Source: an uncultured Bacteroidales bacterium
Lineage (GTDB): Bacteria > Bacteroidota > Bacteroidia > Bacteroidales > P3
Assembly (NCBI GenBank): GCA_947165255.1
Contig: CAMUZR010000009.1
Location: 1 to 64,000 of the forward strand
DNA length: 64,000 bases
Reading direction: 5' to 3'
The position numbers and the translations under genes were made by a program. How positions within the stretch are numbered: position 1 is the stretch's first letter; every line of letters starts with the position of its first letter. Below are positions 1 through 10,029 of this stretch, piece by piece. The notes under the pieces were generated by a model. It was not told the DNA's origin. It did no database searches and saw only the letters and a program-made list of their open reading frames with translations.

Positions 1-107
1 AAAATTCTTGCTATCTTTGCACAACAGCGTTGCACTTCGAGGTTGAATCTATACCGCCTGTGGAGTCGGTCGCACACACAATAAAAGGCACAAAAATGCG
101 TTAAGCA

Positions 108-1592
108 ATGGTTATGAAAAAGGCAAAGTGGATATTACTTTCTATCACGCTGCTTCTGGCGGGATTTGCGCTCTTTGAGATTTATAATCTTTCGGAGCAG
201 ATTCGCAAGTCGGAGGAAGAAAAGGTGCGGCTTTGGGCCAACGCAATCAGCCAGAAGGCCCAGCTGATGAACTACTCGGAGGAGTTTTTTGCCCATGTGG
301 CCCTCGACGAGCACCGCAAGATGGAAATGTATACCAACATCCTACGCTCCTTCGACCGCATGGAAGGGGGCAGCGATGCCGACTTCAGCCTGGACTATGT
401 GCACTATATTGTCGACAGTTGCGAGACGGCTATCATCATTACCAATAAGGACTCTGTCATCACTGTGCCTAGCGAGTTGGCCGGGCAGAAACTGGAAGGC
501 CCACTGCTGGAAGAATTTGCACATAACGAGCCTTTTCATTATCGCATTTGGGGAATGCCCATGACGCTGTATTACAAGGAGTCGCGCGTGTACACCGAGT
601 TGCGCGCCGTGCTAGACGGTTTTAACGAGTCGCTCCTAAACGAGATTACTAACAATAGCGTGTTTGTCCCCGTGCTGATAGTGGACAGTCTGCAGGGCGA
701 GGTGCTGGGAAGCGGCAATATACCCGAGAGTGAGTTCAACTCGCCGGAGAAGCTGTCGGACAAACTCTGCGAGATGGAGGAGGCAAACGAGCCAATCGAG
801 TTCCGCCTGGCCAACAGCAGCCGGGCCTACCTTTACTATGAGAACACCCCCATGCTGAAATGGCTCCAATGGGTGCCGCTGTTGTATGTGTTTGTTTTCT
901 TGGTGCTGATATTGGTCACTTATTACCTTATTCAGACTTCACGCAACATGGAGCAGAACCGAATTTGGGTGGGCATGGCCAAGGAGACTGCCCACCAGTT
1001 GGGCACACCGATTTCTTCGCTGCTGGCATGGACGCAATATTTAGAAGGAAAGACTTTCGACGCCAGCTATGCTGCCGAGGTGAATAAGGACATACAGCGA
1101 CTGGAGACCATTACGCACCGTTTTTCAAAGATAGGTTCCGTTCCCGAACTGCAGAATGAGAATGTATGCGCCACGATTCAGGAGGCGATAAACTACCTTC
1201 AGACCCGCGTTTCGCACAAAGTGAAGTTCGTTACAAACTATCCTGAAGAGGACATACTGGTGCCACTAAACGCATACCTTTTTCAGTGGGTGATTGAGAA
1301 CATTTGCAAAAACGCAATCGACGCCATGGACGGGAAAGGCACGTTCTCGGTGATAGTGTCGGCCGACAGCCACCACGTCTATGTGGACCTTGCCGACACA
1401 GGCAAGGGCATGCCCGCTTCGATTCAGAAGCGCATCTTCGACTCAGGCTTTACCACAAAGCAACGCGGCTGGGGACTGGGGTTATCGCTGGCTAAACGCA
1501 TCATAAATCAGTACCATAAAGGCCGTATTTATGTCAAATACTCTGTAGAGGGGCAAGGCACCGTGTTTCGCATAGTGCTGAATAGAGAATGA
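108..1592 (+). CDS. Sensor histidine kinase (membrane-anchored, Bacteroidota type)
   Basis: N-terminal TM, second TM near residue 260, H-box AKETAHQLGTPISSLLAW, N-box ENICKNAIDAM, G-boxes DTGKGMP and GWGLGLSLAKRI. Confidence 0.9.
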   Translation: MVMKKAKWILLSITLLLAGFALFEIYNLSEQIRKSEEEKVRLWANAISQKAQLMNYSEEFFAHVALDEHRKMEMYTNILRSFDRMEGGSDADFSLDYVHYIVDSCETAIIITNKDSVITVPSELAGQKLEGPLLEEFAHNEPFHYRIWGMPMTLYYKESRVYTELRAVLDGFNESLLNEITNNSVFVPVLIVDSLQGEVLGSGNIPESEFNSPEKLSDKLCEMEEANEPIEFRLANSSRAYLYYENTPMLKWLQWVPLLYVFVFLVLILVTYYLIQTSRNMEQNRIWVGMAKETAHQLGTPISSLLAWTQYLEGKTFDASYAAEVNKDIQRLETITHRFSKIGSVPELQNENVCATIQEAINYLQTRVSHKVKFVTNYPEEDILVPLNAYLFQWVIENICKNAIDAMDGKGTFSVIVSADSHHVYVDLADTGKGMPASIQKRIFDSGFTTKQRGWGLGLSLAKRIINQYHKGRIYVKYSVEGQGTVFRIVLNRE

Positions 1593-1607
1593 TGCTGGAG
1601 TATATAT

Positions 1608-1646
1608 AAAAGGGACTCCGTCGTGAGATGGGGTCCCTTATTGTTT
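1608..1646. terminator. Bidirectional intrinsic terminator between convergent histidine kinase and rho genes
   Basis: AAGGGACTCC...GGGGTCCCTT hairpin with T-runs on both strands. Confidence 0.8.
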
Positions 1647-1677
1647 TTGCCCCGGAGGGCAGGATATGAAGGAAAAA

Positions 1678-3762
1678 CTACTTGTCCATGGTGAAGAGGA
1701 ATTCCTCGTTGCTGCGGGTGGGTGCCATGTTTTTGAGGAGGAAATCCATAGCCTCGAGAGGTGTCATGTCGGTGAGCAGGTTGCGCAGAGCCAGAATGCG
1801 GGAGAGCATGTTCTTGGGAACCAGAAGGTCGTCGCGGCGGGTGCTGGAAGCAGCCAGGTCGATGGCCGGATAGATGCGCTTGTTGGCCAACTTACGGTCG
1901 AGTTGCAACTCCATGTTGCCAGTGCCCTTGAATTCCTCAAAGATGACGTCGTCCATCTTGCTGCCGGTTTCGGTAAGGGCGGTGGCAATAATGGTGAGCG
2001 AGCCGCCATTTTCGATATTACGGGCGGCACCGAAGAAACGTTTGGGCTTTTGAAGGGCGTTGGCCTCGACACCACCGGAAAGGACTTTGCCCGAAGCGGG
2101 CTGGACGGTGTTGTAGGCACGAGCCAAGCGGGTGATGGAGTCGAGAACGATAACCACGTCGTGGCCGCACTCGGTGAGGCGTTTGGCTTTTTCCAAAACG
2201 ATATTGGCAATACGCACATGACGGTCGGCCGGCTCGTCGAAGGTGGAGGCAATGACTTCGGCCTTGACGCTCCGCTGCATGTCGGTGACCTCTTCGGGGC
2301 GCTCGTCGATGAGAAGGACCATGAGGTAGACTTCGGGGTGGTTGTAGGCAATGGCGTTGGCCACTTCCTTCAGGAGAGTGGTCTTACCGGTTTTGGGCTG
2401 TGCCACGATCAGGCCGCGCTGTCCCTTTCCGATGGGCGTGAACATATCGATGATGCGGGTGGAGCGAGTCTCGCTGGGATGGCCGGTGAGTTTGAATTTC
2501 TCCTCGGGGAAGAGGGGCGTGAGCGATTCGAAGGGGACACGGTCGCGAATGCGGTCGGGATCCAGGCCATTGACTTCGATAATCTTAGCCATGACAAAAT
2601 AGCGGTCGTTTTCCTTTGGAGGACGAACCATACCGCGGATGGTGTCGCCGGTTTTGAGGCCGAAATTATGAACCATCTGAACGGATACGTAGACGTCGTC
2701 GGGCGAAGCCAGATAGTTATAGTCGGAAGAACGCATGAAGCCGTATCCGTCAGGGGCCAGTTCTAAAACGCCTTCCACTTCTACAACGCCTTCGGTTTCG
2801 AAAGGATAGACTGGCTTAGGAGCAGTTTCGACCTCTGCATTCTGGTTATCGCCAGATTGGGATGGGGCACCTGCCTTGCCGTGCTTACGGTCGAACTTTT
2901 TCACCCATACCTTCTTCACTGGCTCGGTGGGCTCTTTAGTAAGTTCGGCGGGTTGCACCTCGGCAACGGGCTCCTCGGCAGCAGGCGCTTCGGTTTCGAC
3001 AGGACGGCTGGAGGCTACTGGCTGCGCATTGGGGCGGATGTGTTCGCGATGTTTTCGCGCCTTGGGAGCATCGCTATCTGTTTCGGAGGCCACGGGAGCT
3101 GGGGTGACAGCTGGAGTGGCATCTTCTTGAGGCTCTTCTTTTTTTGGCTTGTCGTCTTTAGGTTCCTCGGTTGGCTGGGGGACGGGGGTGACTGGTTCGG
3201 CAGGAGCCGACTTGGCATCGGATTTCTTTGGACGGCCACGTTTTTTCTTCTGAGGGGCACTTTCAGCAGGAGCGGTCTCGGATTCGGTATTTTGAGCTTC
3301 GTCAGAGGTTGCGCTCTCGCCCCTACGGATAAGGTGGCCAGATGGGCTGACCACATCTGGCACATTGGGAATGACGGGGATTTCTAAATCTTCGATATTG
3401 ATGCCTAGGGAGTCAAGGTCGATGGGGGAAGTAATGTCTTTGTTGACTAAGGTGGTGGGGTGATCGGACTGAGCCGAGGATGCCTTACGGCTGTGTTTGT
3501 GAAGCTCGGGATTGTTCATTGAGGACTCGGCCAGGAGGGTTGGTTTGATTCTAGCACGTTTGGGACGCGATGCGGCAGCTTTTTCTTTTTGCTGCATTTC
3601 CTGCTCCTTGGTAAGGGCTTTGGGGTTCTCGGACTGTAAGGCTATAATCTTGTAGATTAAATCCTGAGGATTGAGCGTTGCGGCACCTGCTATACCTAAT
3701 TCTTTTGCGATATTGATGACTTCGACCTGTGCCTTCGCCTCTAATTCTGATTTGCTATACAT
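1678..3762 (-). CDS. rho: Transcription termination factor Rho with long low-complexity N-terminal insertion
   Basis: [27 protein letters not shown] Walker [30 protein letters not shown]; Pro/Glu/Lys/Ala-rich insertion after the N-terminal region; ends on TAG. Confidence 0.96.
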   Translation of the reverse strand: MYSKSELEAKAQVEVINIAKELGIAGAATLNPQDLIYKIIALQSENPKALTKEQEMQQKEKAAASRPKRARIKPTLLAESSMNNPELHKHSRKASSAQSDHPTTLVNKDITSPIDLDSLGINIEDLEIPVIPNVPDVVSPSGHLIRRGESATSDEAQNTESETAPAESAPQKKKRGRPKKSDAKSAPAEPVTPVPQPTEEPKDDKPKKEEPQEDATPAVTPAPVASETDSDAPKARKHREHIRPNAQPVASSRPVETEAPAAEEPVAEVQPAELTKEPTEPVKKVWVKKFDRKHGKAGAPSQSGDNQNAEVETAPKPVYPFETEGVVEVEGVLELAPDGYGFMRSSDYNYLASPDDVYVSVQMVHNFGLKTGDTIRGMVRPPKENDRYFVMAKIIEVNGLDPDRIRDRVPFESLTPLFPEEKFKLTGHPSETRSTRIIDMFTPIGKGQRGLIVAQPKTGKTTLLKEVANAIAYNHPEVYLMVLLIDERPEEVTDMQRSVKAEVIASTFDEPADRHVRIANIVLEKAKRLTECGHDVVIVLDSITRLARAYNTVQPASGKVLSGGVEANALQKPKRFFGAARNIENGGSLTIIATALTETGSKMDDVIFEEFKGTGNMELQLDRKLANKRIYPAIDLAASSTRRDDLLVPKNMLSRILALRNLLTDMTPLEAMDFLLKNMAPTRSNEEFLFTMDK

Positions 3763-3944
3763 ATAATAATATGTGCTATGATGTTTTTGAAAAAATTGTA
3801 TGCCAATAAAATATTAATGGAACGCCTTGATTTCCAGTATTTAAATCTAGAAAATACCTCAAATCCTGACGACTTTTGATGCTACAAAAATAAAAAAAAA
3901 ATCTCACATGGACAAAAAAATTTTGTTGAATGGACTAAAATTTG

Positions 3945-3952
3945 TACTTTTG
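3945..3952 (+). promoter_or_regulatory. Bacteroidota -7 element (TACTTTTG) upstream of gcvH
   Basis: TAnnTTTG match at suitable distance from the CDS. Confidence 0.6.
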
Positions 3953-3997
3953 CAGAAAATTTAAGAACAAATAAAAAACACTTAATTAAGTAATACA

Positions 3998-4375
3998 ATG
4001 AACATTCCTCAGAATTTAAAGTACACCCAGGACGACGAATGGGTAAGAGTTGAAGGTGAATTTGCTTATGTTGGTATCACTGACTATGCTCAACACGAAT
4101 TAGGCGACATCGTTTTCGTAGACGTTGACTGCGAAGGTGAGACCATCGATGGCGGCGAGGCATTTGGTAGCCTTGAGGCCGTAAAGACCGTGGCCGACCT
4201 TCTCATGCCCGTCACCGGCGAAGTGGTCGAGTTCAATGCCGACCTCGAAGAGGCCAGCTCCATTAATAACGACCCCTACGGCGCAGGCTGGATCATCAAG
4301 ATCAAACCCGCTAACGTAGCCGACATCGACGGCCTGCTGGACGCCGAAGCTTACAAGGCAAAAATCGGTGCTTAA
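3998..4375 (+). CDS. gcvH: Glycine cleavage system H protein
   Basis: [34 protein letters not shown]; lipoyl-lysine context [14 protein letters not shown]; size 125 aa. Confidence 0.97.
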   Translation: MNIPQNLKYTQDDEWVRVEGEFAYVGITDYAQHELGDIVFVDVDCEGETIDGGEAFGSLEAVKTVADLLMPVTGEVVEFNADLEEASSINNDPYGAGWIIKIKPANVADIDGLLDAEAYKAKIGA

Positions 4376-4400
4376 TCACATTTAGGCATACACACTCTAG

Positions 4401-4436
4401 TCAGCGCCCCGTCCCTGTCGGAGCGCTGATTTTTTA
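4401..4436 (+). terminator. Intrinsic terminator of gcvH
   Basis: TCAGCGC...GCGCTGA stem followed by TTTTTTATT. Confidence 0.85.
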
Positions 4437-4503
4437 TTCTCTCCCCCACCCTGCCGCCCTGCCCTACCAGACCATTTTCTATTGAGCTCCTGTCCGTCGC
4501 CCC

Positions 4504-4542
4504 GCAAAGTAGAAAAAAAGTGGCAAAGTAGGAAAAAAAGTG
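4504..4542. repeat. Two tandem copies of a 19/20-bp unit GCAAAGTAG(g)AAAAAAAGTG
   Basis: 4504-4522 and 4523-4542 nearly identical, directly upstream of a -7 element. Confidence 0.75.
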
Positions 4543-4550
4543 TATATTTG
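4543..4550 (+). promoter_or_regulatory. Bacteroidota -7 element (TATATTTG)
   Basis: TAnnTTTG match; precedes structured region 4551-4763. Confidence 0.6.
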
Positions 4551-4763
4551 CAATGGATTCGGAACATATTGTTCTCAATCCATTTTATTGAAATACGAAG
4601 CGTTATGCTTTTCTTGTGTCTGAAAACGTGAGAAATTTTCGATGTAATGCAAGAAAGTATGATGGTTCGCGCAATTAGCGTGGACTGTTTGCTGCATCTT
4701 CATTACAAGGTTTTTCTCACGACCCTCAGACAAAGAAGTGGTATATCAGCACCACGCTTCTTT
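4551..4763 (+). ncRNA. Putative structured non-coding RNA or long 5' leader
   Basis: Hairpin AATGGATT/AATCCATT; long-range stems TGTCTGA/TCAGACA, CGTGAGAAA/TTTCTCACG, TGTAATG(c)AAG/CTTCATTACA; terminal hairpin AAAGAAGTGGT...ACCACgCTTCTTT. Confidence 0.55.
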
Positions 4764-4807
4764 ATTGACTGCTCTTGGGGTGCTGGAGAGTAATAATCAG
4801 TAAGAAA

Positions 4808-5506
4808 ATGAAACGATTATTGTTTGTTGTTTTTCTGTTTATTTCATACGTGAGCCTTGCTCAGGATGATGTAACCAAGTTCCTCGGTATCCCCGTTGAC
4901 GGAACAAAAACTGACATGATTCAAAAACTTAAAGAAAAGGGTTACACATACAATTCCCAATTGGATTGCCTAGAAGGTGAGTTCAATGGTTACAATGTAA
5001 GATTACATGTTGTAACCAATAATAATAAGGTATATCGAATATTAGTAGAAGACGCTTTTGGGGTGAATGAAACAGCAATCAAAATTAGGTTCAACAATTT
5101 ATGTAGGCAATTTGGACGGAACAGTAGATACTCAGGCATAAAAGAAAATCAAGAAATACCTGATAATGAAGATATCTCATATGAAATGATTGTTAACAAT
5201 AAGAGGTATGAGGCCATCTTTTATCAAACAGAAATGACCATTGATACAGATTTATTTAAAAACACTATTTTGGAGTTTGCAAAAGGGAAAATATCAGAGA
5301 ATGAATTGGCCGAACTATCTGATAGTGAAAAAGAACAGCTAGTAATGGTTGTTTTAAATGAGTATCAAGATGAGTTCAAAGAGTATTACGTGGCCAATAA
5401 TCCTTTGAAAATAGTATGGTTTACTATTGCTGAACTATATGGTGACTATCGCATCGCTATGTATTATGACAATGAGAAAAATAAATCTAATGGTGAGGAT
5501 TTATAA
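4808..5506 (+). CDS. Hypothetical secreted protein (signal peptide), AT-rich gene
   Basis: MKRLLFVVFLFISYVSLAQ signal peptide; supplied ORF begins at 4775 but the signal peptide Met is at 4808. Confidence 0.75.
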   Translation: MKRLLFVVFLFISYVSLAQDDVTKFLGIPVDGTKTDMIQKLKEKGYTYNSQLDCLEGEFNGYNVRLHVVTNNNKVYRILVEDAFGVNETAIKIRFNNLCRQFGRNSRYSGIKENQEIPDNEDISYEMIVNNKRYEAIFYQTEMTIDTDLFKNTILEFAKGKISENELAELSDSEKEQLVMVVLNEYQDEFKEYYVANNPLKIVWFTIAELYGDYRIAMYYDNEKNKSNGEDL

Positions 5507-5518
5507 TTAACAATCAAA

Positions 5519-6133
5519 ATGAAGAAAAAAATTATTATTTATACCTTGACTTCCTTTATCCTCATGGGTTGTGGTAGTAGTACTGAGAAGAAAGTGGAGA
5601 AACTATTAAAAGAAGAAATCCAAAGCACCTTGTACTATCCAGAGAGCTATGATCCTGTAGAGACCACAATTGATAGTGCTTTTTCGCCTTTAGATAATTC
5701 AATTTACTTGAACCACTTTATATTGCTAACAGAGATAAGTGGTGAATTGAAAAAATTGGAATTTAGAGCCGACAGGAGTAAGTCAAGCATGGCTATATGG
5801 GGCAATAAAGGATACTATTACTCTGATTTTGAAAGAGCACAATATCAAGAAGCAAAAAAGGAATATGACAATGTTTTGGTTCAAAAAAAGATGTTACAAA
5901 ATAAGGTAGAAGAGATTCTCTTAGAAATGCAAGAAATTGTTGAGGAAGGAGTGTATTTTATTGGTTATAAAGCAAATCACAGATATAGATCAAAGACTAA
6001 TACTGGGGAAATCACTATAAATGACTTGGTCATATTACTGGATGAAGATATAACTGAAGTAATAGCCACATACGATGCCGTCCATTATAATGGCATACAG
6101 GAAGCAATAGAGTTCATATCAAATTACCAATGA
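5519..6133 (+). CDS. Hypothetical lipoprotein, AT-rich gene
   Basis: Lipobox-like ILMGCGSS at N-terminus; closely follows previous ORF. Confidence 0.75.
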   Translation: MKKKIIIYTLTSFILMGCGSSTEKKVEKLLKEEIQSTLYYPESYDPVETTIDSAFSPLDNSIYLNHFILLTEISGELKKLEFRADRSKSSMAIWGNKGYYYSDFERAQYQEAKKEYDNVLVQKKMLQNKVEEILLEMQEIVEEGVYFIGYKANHRYRSKTNTGEITINDLVILLDEDITEVIATYDAVHYNGIQEAIEFISNYQ

Positions 6134-6235
6134 AAACTTTTGAGTGGGGAAAAACTGCGTAAATATAAGCGATAAGGACATCCTACAAGCATTCAAGACA
6201 TTGTAGCAGCCTAACTTGACATTCATTGATAAGTA

Positions 6236-6271
6236 AAAAACGTCTGCAAGCATTGGTTTGCAGACGTTTTT
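6236..6271. terminator. Bidirectional intrinsic terminator
   Basis: AAAAACGTCTGCAA...TTTGCAGACGTTTTTG hairpin. Confidence 0.85.
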
Positions 6272-6294
6272 GTGTTATGCTATAACGAAATGGG

Positions 6295-7767
6295 TTAGTA
6301 GGCGCGGGCGAAGATGACGCGGCGGTGGGAGGGTTTGCCTGTGAGGATGCACTTGCCTTCCTCTTCGGGGGCGTCGTAGGGGATGCAGCGGATGGTGGCC
6401 TTGGTGAGTTCCTTGACCTTCTCCTCGGTCTCGGTGGTGCCGTCCCAGTGGCAGAGCAGGAAGCCGCCCTTCTCGATCTCGGTCTGGAACTCCTCCCATG
6501 TGTCCACTTTGCGGGTGTTGGCGGCGCGGAAGTCGGCGGCACGCTGGAAGAGGTTCTTCTGAATCTCCTCCATCAGGCTGAGCACGTGGTCGGCAATGCC
6601 CTCGATGGGCATGGTAATTTTCTCCAGAGTGTCGCGGCGGCAGACTTCGCAGGTGCCGTTCTCTAGGTCGCGGGGGCCAATAGCCAGACGGACGGGCACG
6701 CCCTTAAATTCATACTCGTTAAACTTCCAGCCGGGTTTGTACTCGGTGCGGTTATCGTACTTGACGGTGAGGCCTTTGGCCTTGAGGGCGTCGATGATGG
6801 GGGCGATGTGGGCGTCGAGTTCGGCCATCTGCTCACTGTTCTTGCAGATGGGCACGATGGCCACCTGGATGGGGGCCAGCTTGGGCGGCAGGACGAGGCC
6901 GTTGTCGTCGGAGTGGGTCATGATGAGGGCACCCATCAGTCGGGTGGAGACACCCCATGAGGTGGCCCAGACGTATTCGAGCTGGTTCTCCTTGTTGAGG
7001 AACTGGACCTCGAAGGCCTTGGCAAAGTTCTGCCCAAGGAAGTGGGAGGTGCCGGCCTGCAGGGCCTTGCCGTCCTGCATCATGGCCTCGATGCAGTAGG
7101 TGTCGAGGGCACCGGCGAAACGCTCATTGGGCGACTTGACGCCACGAACCACGGGCACAGCCATCCAATTCTCGGCAAAGTCGGCATAGACATCCAGCAT
7201 ACGGCGGGCTTCGGCCTCGGCCTCTTCGCGGGTGGCGTGGGCGGTGTGGCCTTCCTGCCAGAGGAATTCGGCGGTGCGGAGGAACATGCGGGTGCGCATT
7301 TCCCAGCGGACGACGTTGGCCCACTGATTGCAGAGGATGGGCAGGTCGCGATAGGATTTAATCCAGTTCTTATAGGTGCTCCAAATGATGGTTTCGGAAG
7401 TGGGACGAACGATGAGTTCCTCCTCCAGTTTTGCGGCAGGGTCGACCACCACACCAGAGCCGTCGGGGCTGTTCATCAGGCGATGGTGGGTGACTACGGC
7501 ACACTCTTTGGCAAATCCTTCGACGTGTTCGGCCTCACGGCTGAGAAAGGATTTGGGGATGAAAAGGGGGAAATAGGCATTTTGGTGGCCGGTAGCCTTG
7601 AACATATCATCCAGAGCGCGTTGCATTTTTTCCCAAATGGCATAGCCATAGGGCTTGATGACCATACATCCGCGGACGGCCGAATTTTCGGCCAGGTCTG
7701 CTCTTACAACTAACTCGTTATACCATTCGGAATAATTTTCGGAGCGCTTTACAAAATCTTTTGCCAT
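6295..7767 (-). CDS. proS: Prolyl-tRNA synthetase (archaeal/eukaryote-like short form)
   Basis: [46 protein letters not shown]; class II motifs [28 protein letters not shown]; start chosen at MAKDF (7767). Confidence 0.95.
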   Translation of the reverse strand: MAKDFVKRSENYSEWYNELVVRADLAENSAVRGCMVIKPYGYAIWEKMQRALDDMFKATGHQNAYFPLFIPKSFLSREAEHVEGFAKECAVVTHHRLMNSPDGSGVVVDPAAKLEEELIVRPTSETIIWSTYKNWIKSYRDLPILCNQWANVVRWEMRTRMFLRTAEFLWQEGHTAHATREEAEAEARRMLDVYADFAENWMAVPVVRGVKSPNERFAGALDTYCIEAMMQDGKALQAGTSHFLGQNFAKAFEVQFLNKENQLEYVWATSWGVSTRLMGALIMTHSDDNGLVLPPKLAPIQVAIVPICKNSEQMAELDAHIAPIIDALKAKGLTVKYDNRTEYKPGWKFNEYEFKGVPVRLAIGPRDLENGTCEVCRRDTLEKITMPIEGIADHVLSLMEEIQKNLFQRAADFRAANTRKVDTWEEFQTEIEKGGFLLCHWDGTTETEEKVKELTKATIRCIPYDAPEEEGKCILTGKPSHRRVIFARAY

Positions 7768-7818
7768 ATAATTAAAGTATTTTTTATTTATTTTTTCGTT
7801 GTTTTCAAATAAATTGCG

Positions 7819-7826
7819 TATTTTTG
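7819..7826 (+). promoter_or_regulatory. Bacteroidota -7 element (TATTTTTG) for 7885 gene
   Basis: TAnnTTTG match upstream of 7885 ORF. Confidence 0.5.
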
Positions 7827-7857
7827 CAAAATGAATTGACCCGAACTTTCGAGCCTG

Positions 7858-7865
7858 CAAAATTA
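7858..7865 (-). promoter_or_regulatory. Bacteroidota -7 element (TAATTTTG on minus strand) for proS
   Basis: TAnnTTTG match upstream of proS. Confidence 0.5.
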
Positions 7866-7884
7866 CGAAATTAATATCATATTA

Positions 7885-8736
7885 ATGAAAATCAGAGAAA
7901 AAATATTTCGCCCAGTTCTGCTGCTAGGACTTTTCATTTGTGTCTCATCTCCTGCCGTCCATGCCCAAATAGACCTCCACCTGGATACCATTGAATGCCA
8001 CATCGTGGGATTTAATTTTGGGATGAAGTTCCCCTCCTCCCTCTACTCTTTTGAAACCACGCCCGACGGTACACACAGCCAACTGGGCACTGCGGCCAGC
8101 CTGTACAAGGCTCCGTGGATGGACTACGGCATCAATGCCATATACAAATATAAAAACAACTGGCTCGTGACCCTGGATGGGAATATGTGGATAGGAAACG
8201 ACAACCTGCAAAACAGACTCGAACGCATGGGCTCGATTTATACGAGAGACAGCATAGTCATTAGCACTGGCGGATACGACGCAGTGGTGACATGTTTCAA
8301 CCGCGGACTTAGTTTCATGGGAGGGGTGGGTAAAATATTCCCTCTATTACCTGAGAAAAATCCCAACTCGGGTTTTTTTGCCCGTCTACAAGGTGGGTAT
8401 ATGTTCCAGCAAACCATTTTTAAGCTGAACCACGCACAAGCCCCTCAGCTTGACCACGATTACGCCCTACTCTATGACCACCAACGCCAAGGGTTCATTT
8501 TGGGCGAAGGACTGGGCTTTTGGTTCATGAGCAACCACGCTAACCTTATAAATTTTTATGTCGAGCTGGGTTTGCAGCAGTGCTGGAGCCATTCAACACG
8601 CGACTATACCATTGACTACCACCTGGGGCTTCAGGGAAAAGATAATAATCACTACTTTGACATGATATATTCACTTAAACTGTGCTGGATGTTCCCACTG
8701 AAAGGGCGACAGGCACATGATATTTACTTCTACTAA
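7885..8736 (+). CDS. Hypothetical secreted/outer-membrane protein
   Basis: Signal peptide VLLLGLFICVSSPAVHAQ; beta-rich aromatic C-terminal half. Confidence 0.75.
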   Translation: MKIREKIFRPVLLLGLFICVSSPAVHAQIDLHLDTIECHIVGFNFGMKFPSSLYSFETTPDGTHSQLGTAASLYKAPWMDYGINAIYKYKNNWLVTLDGNMWIGNDNLQNRLERMGSIYTRDSIVISTGGYDAVVTCFNRGLSFMGGVGKIFPLLPEKNPNSGFFARLQGGYMFQQTIFKLNHAQAPQLDHDYALLYDHQRQGFILGEGLGFWFMSNHANLINFYVELGLQQCWSHSTRDYTIDYHLGLQGKDNNHYFDMIYSLKLCWMFPLKGRQAHDIYFY

Positions 8737-8757
8737 TACCAACGTTTAAGAAACCGA

Positions 8758-10014
8758 ATGCGAATACTTTACTCTATAGGAATACACTGCTATGCATTGG
8801 GCGTAAGGTTGACCGCTCCTTTTAACAGCAAGGCACGACTTATGGTGAAGGGATGGAAAGAAACTTTCGGGCGACTATCCATGGCATCTGTTGGTAAAGG
8901 CAATACGGCGTGGTTTCACGCTTCTTCCTTGGGTGAATTTGAGCAGGCACGACCCGTGTTAGAACAATTCCGCCGCGAAAACCCAGGCTATCAAATCTGC
9001 GTCACATTCTTCTCTCCCAGCGGTTACGAAGTACGTAAAAACTATCCTGAGGCTGACTTCATTTGCTATCTTCCGATGGACACACGCAAAAATGCCCGCC
9101 GTTTTGTGAATCTGTTGCGCCCATCGGTTGTTTTTTTTGTCAAGTACGACTTCTGGTTCAATTACTTGGAGCAGTTGCGACTGAGGGAAATACCTACAGT
9201 AATCTTTTCTTCCATCTTTCGTCCCGACCAATACTTTTTCAAATTATACGGTCAGTGGTTTCTGAAACAGCTGGGGCTCTGTTTCACCCACATCTTTGTA
9301 CAAAACGAAGAGTCGGTTCAACTACTCAAGAGCCATGGCATCACACAGGTTTCTATTGCCGGCGATACACGTTTCGACCGAGTACATGCCATCGCTCAGG
9401 AGTCCTGCCGATTCACCAAAATTGAAGACTTCCTAGAGCATCATAAGGGAAGCAAAGTGCTTTTAGCTGGGAGTTCGTGGGAGCCCGATGAAGCCAATCT
9501 GAAAAAGTATTTCGACCACCGCCATCACGACCTACTTTTGGTGCTGGCGCCTCACGTCACTTCCGAGAGCCATATAAACTACATTCTCAACCTCTTTGGA
9601 AAAGAAAACTGCTCACGCTATAGCCAGCTCGATAAAGCGAACCCTAATTCCCGCATTCTCATTATCGATACCATCGGTATTTTGGCATCACTTTATCGCT
9701 ACGCTCACGTAGCATACATCGGTGGCGGATTTGGCAGAGGCATACACAACATTCTTGAGGCCATTACTTTTGGCAAGCCCGTTGTTTTTGGACCGAACTA
9801 TCAGAAATTCAAAGAAGCCAAAGACATTATTTCTCTTGGCGGAGGGTATTCATACCAACAATATGAACAACTGCAGCGAACCCTGGACGCCCTGCTTGAC
9901 GACGAAGCTTATTACTTAAAATCGTCCAAAGTCTGCACACAATACCTTAATCAGAATCTCGGTTCTGCCGAAATAATACTATCCACTATCAGCAAGTATA
10001 TCAACAAGGCATAA
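8758..10014 (+). CDS. waaA: 3-deoxy-D-manno-octulosonic acid (Kdo) transferase
   Basis: WFHASSLGEFEQARPVLEQFR, FFVKYDFWFNYLEQL, YIGGGFGRGIHNILEAITFGKPVVFGPNYQKFKEA. Confidence 0.95.
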   Translation: MRILYSIGIHCYALGVRLTAPFNSKARLMVKGWKETFGRLSMASVGKGNTAWFHASSLGEFEQARPVLEQFRRENPGYQICVTFFSPSGYEVRKNYPEADFICYLPMDTRKNARRFVNLLRPSVVFFVKYDFWFNYLEQLRLREIPTVIFSSIFRPDQYFFKLYGQWFLKQLGLCFTHIFVQNEESVQLLKSHGITQVSIAGDTRFDRVHAIAQESCRFTKIEDFLEHHKGSKVLLAGSSWEPDEANLKKYFDHRHHDLLLVLAPHVTSESHINYILNLFGKENCSRYSQLDKANPNSRILIIDTIGILASLYRYAHVAYIGGGFGRGIHNILEAITFGKPVVFGPNYQKFKEAKDIISLGGGYSYQQYEQLQRTLDALLDDEAYYLKSSKVCTQYLNQNLGSAEIILSTISKYINKA

Positions 10015-10029
10015 GGAATTCACATTAAA

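Noticed and set aside
1666-2766. 366-aa plus-strand ORF antisense to rho
   Set aside because: Opposite strand is unmistakably Rho; low-complexity G/V/H-rich translation typical of an antisense shadow.
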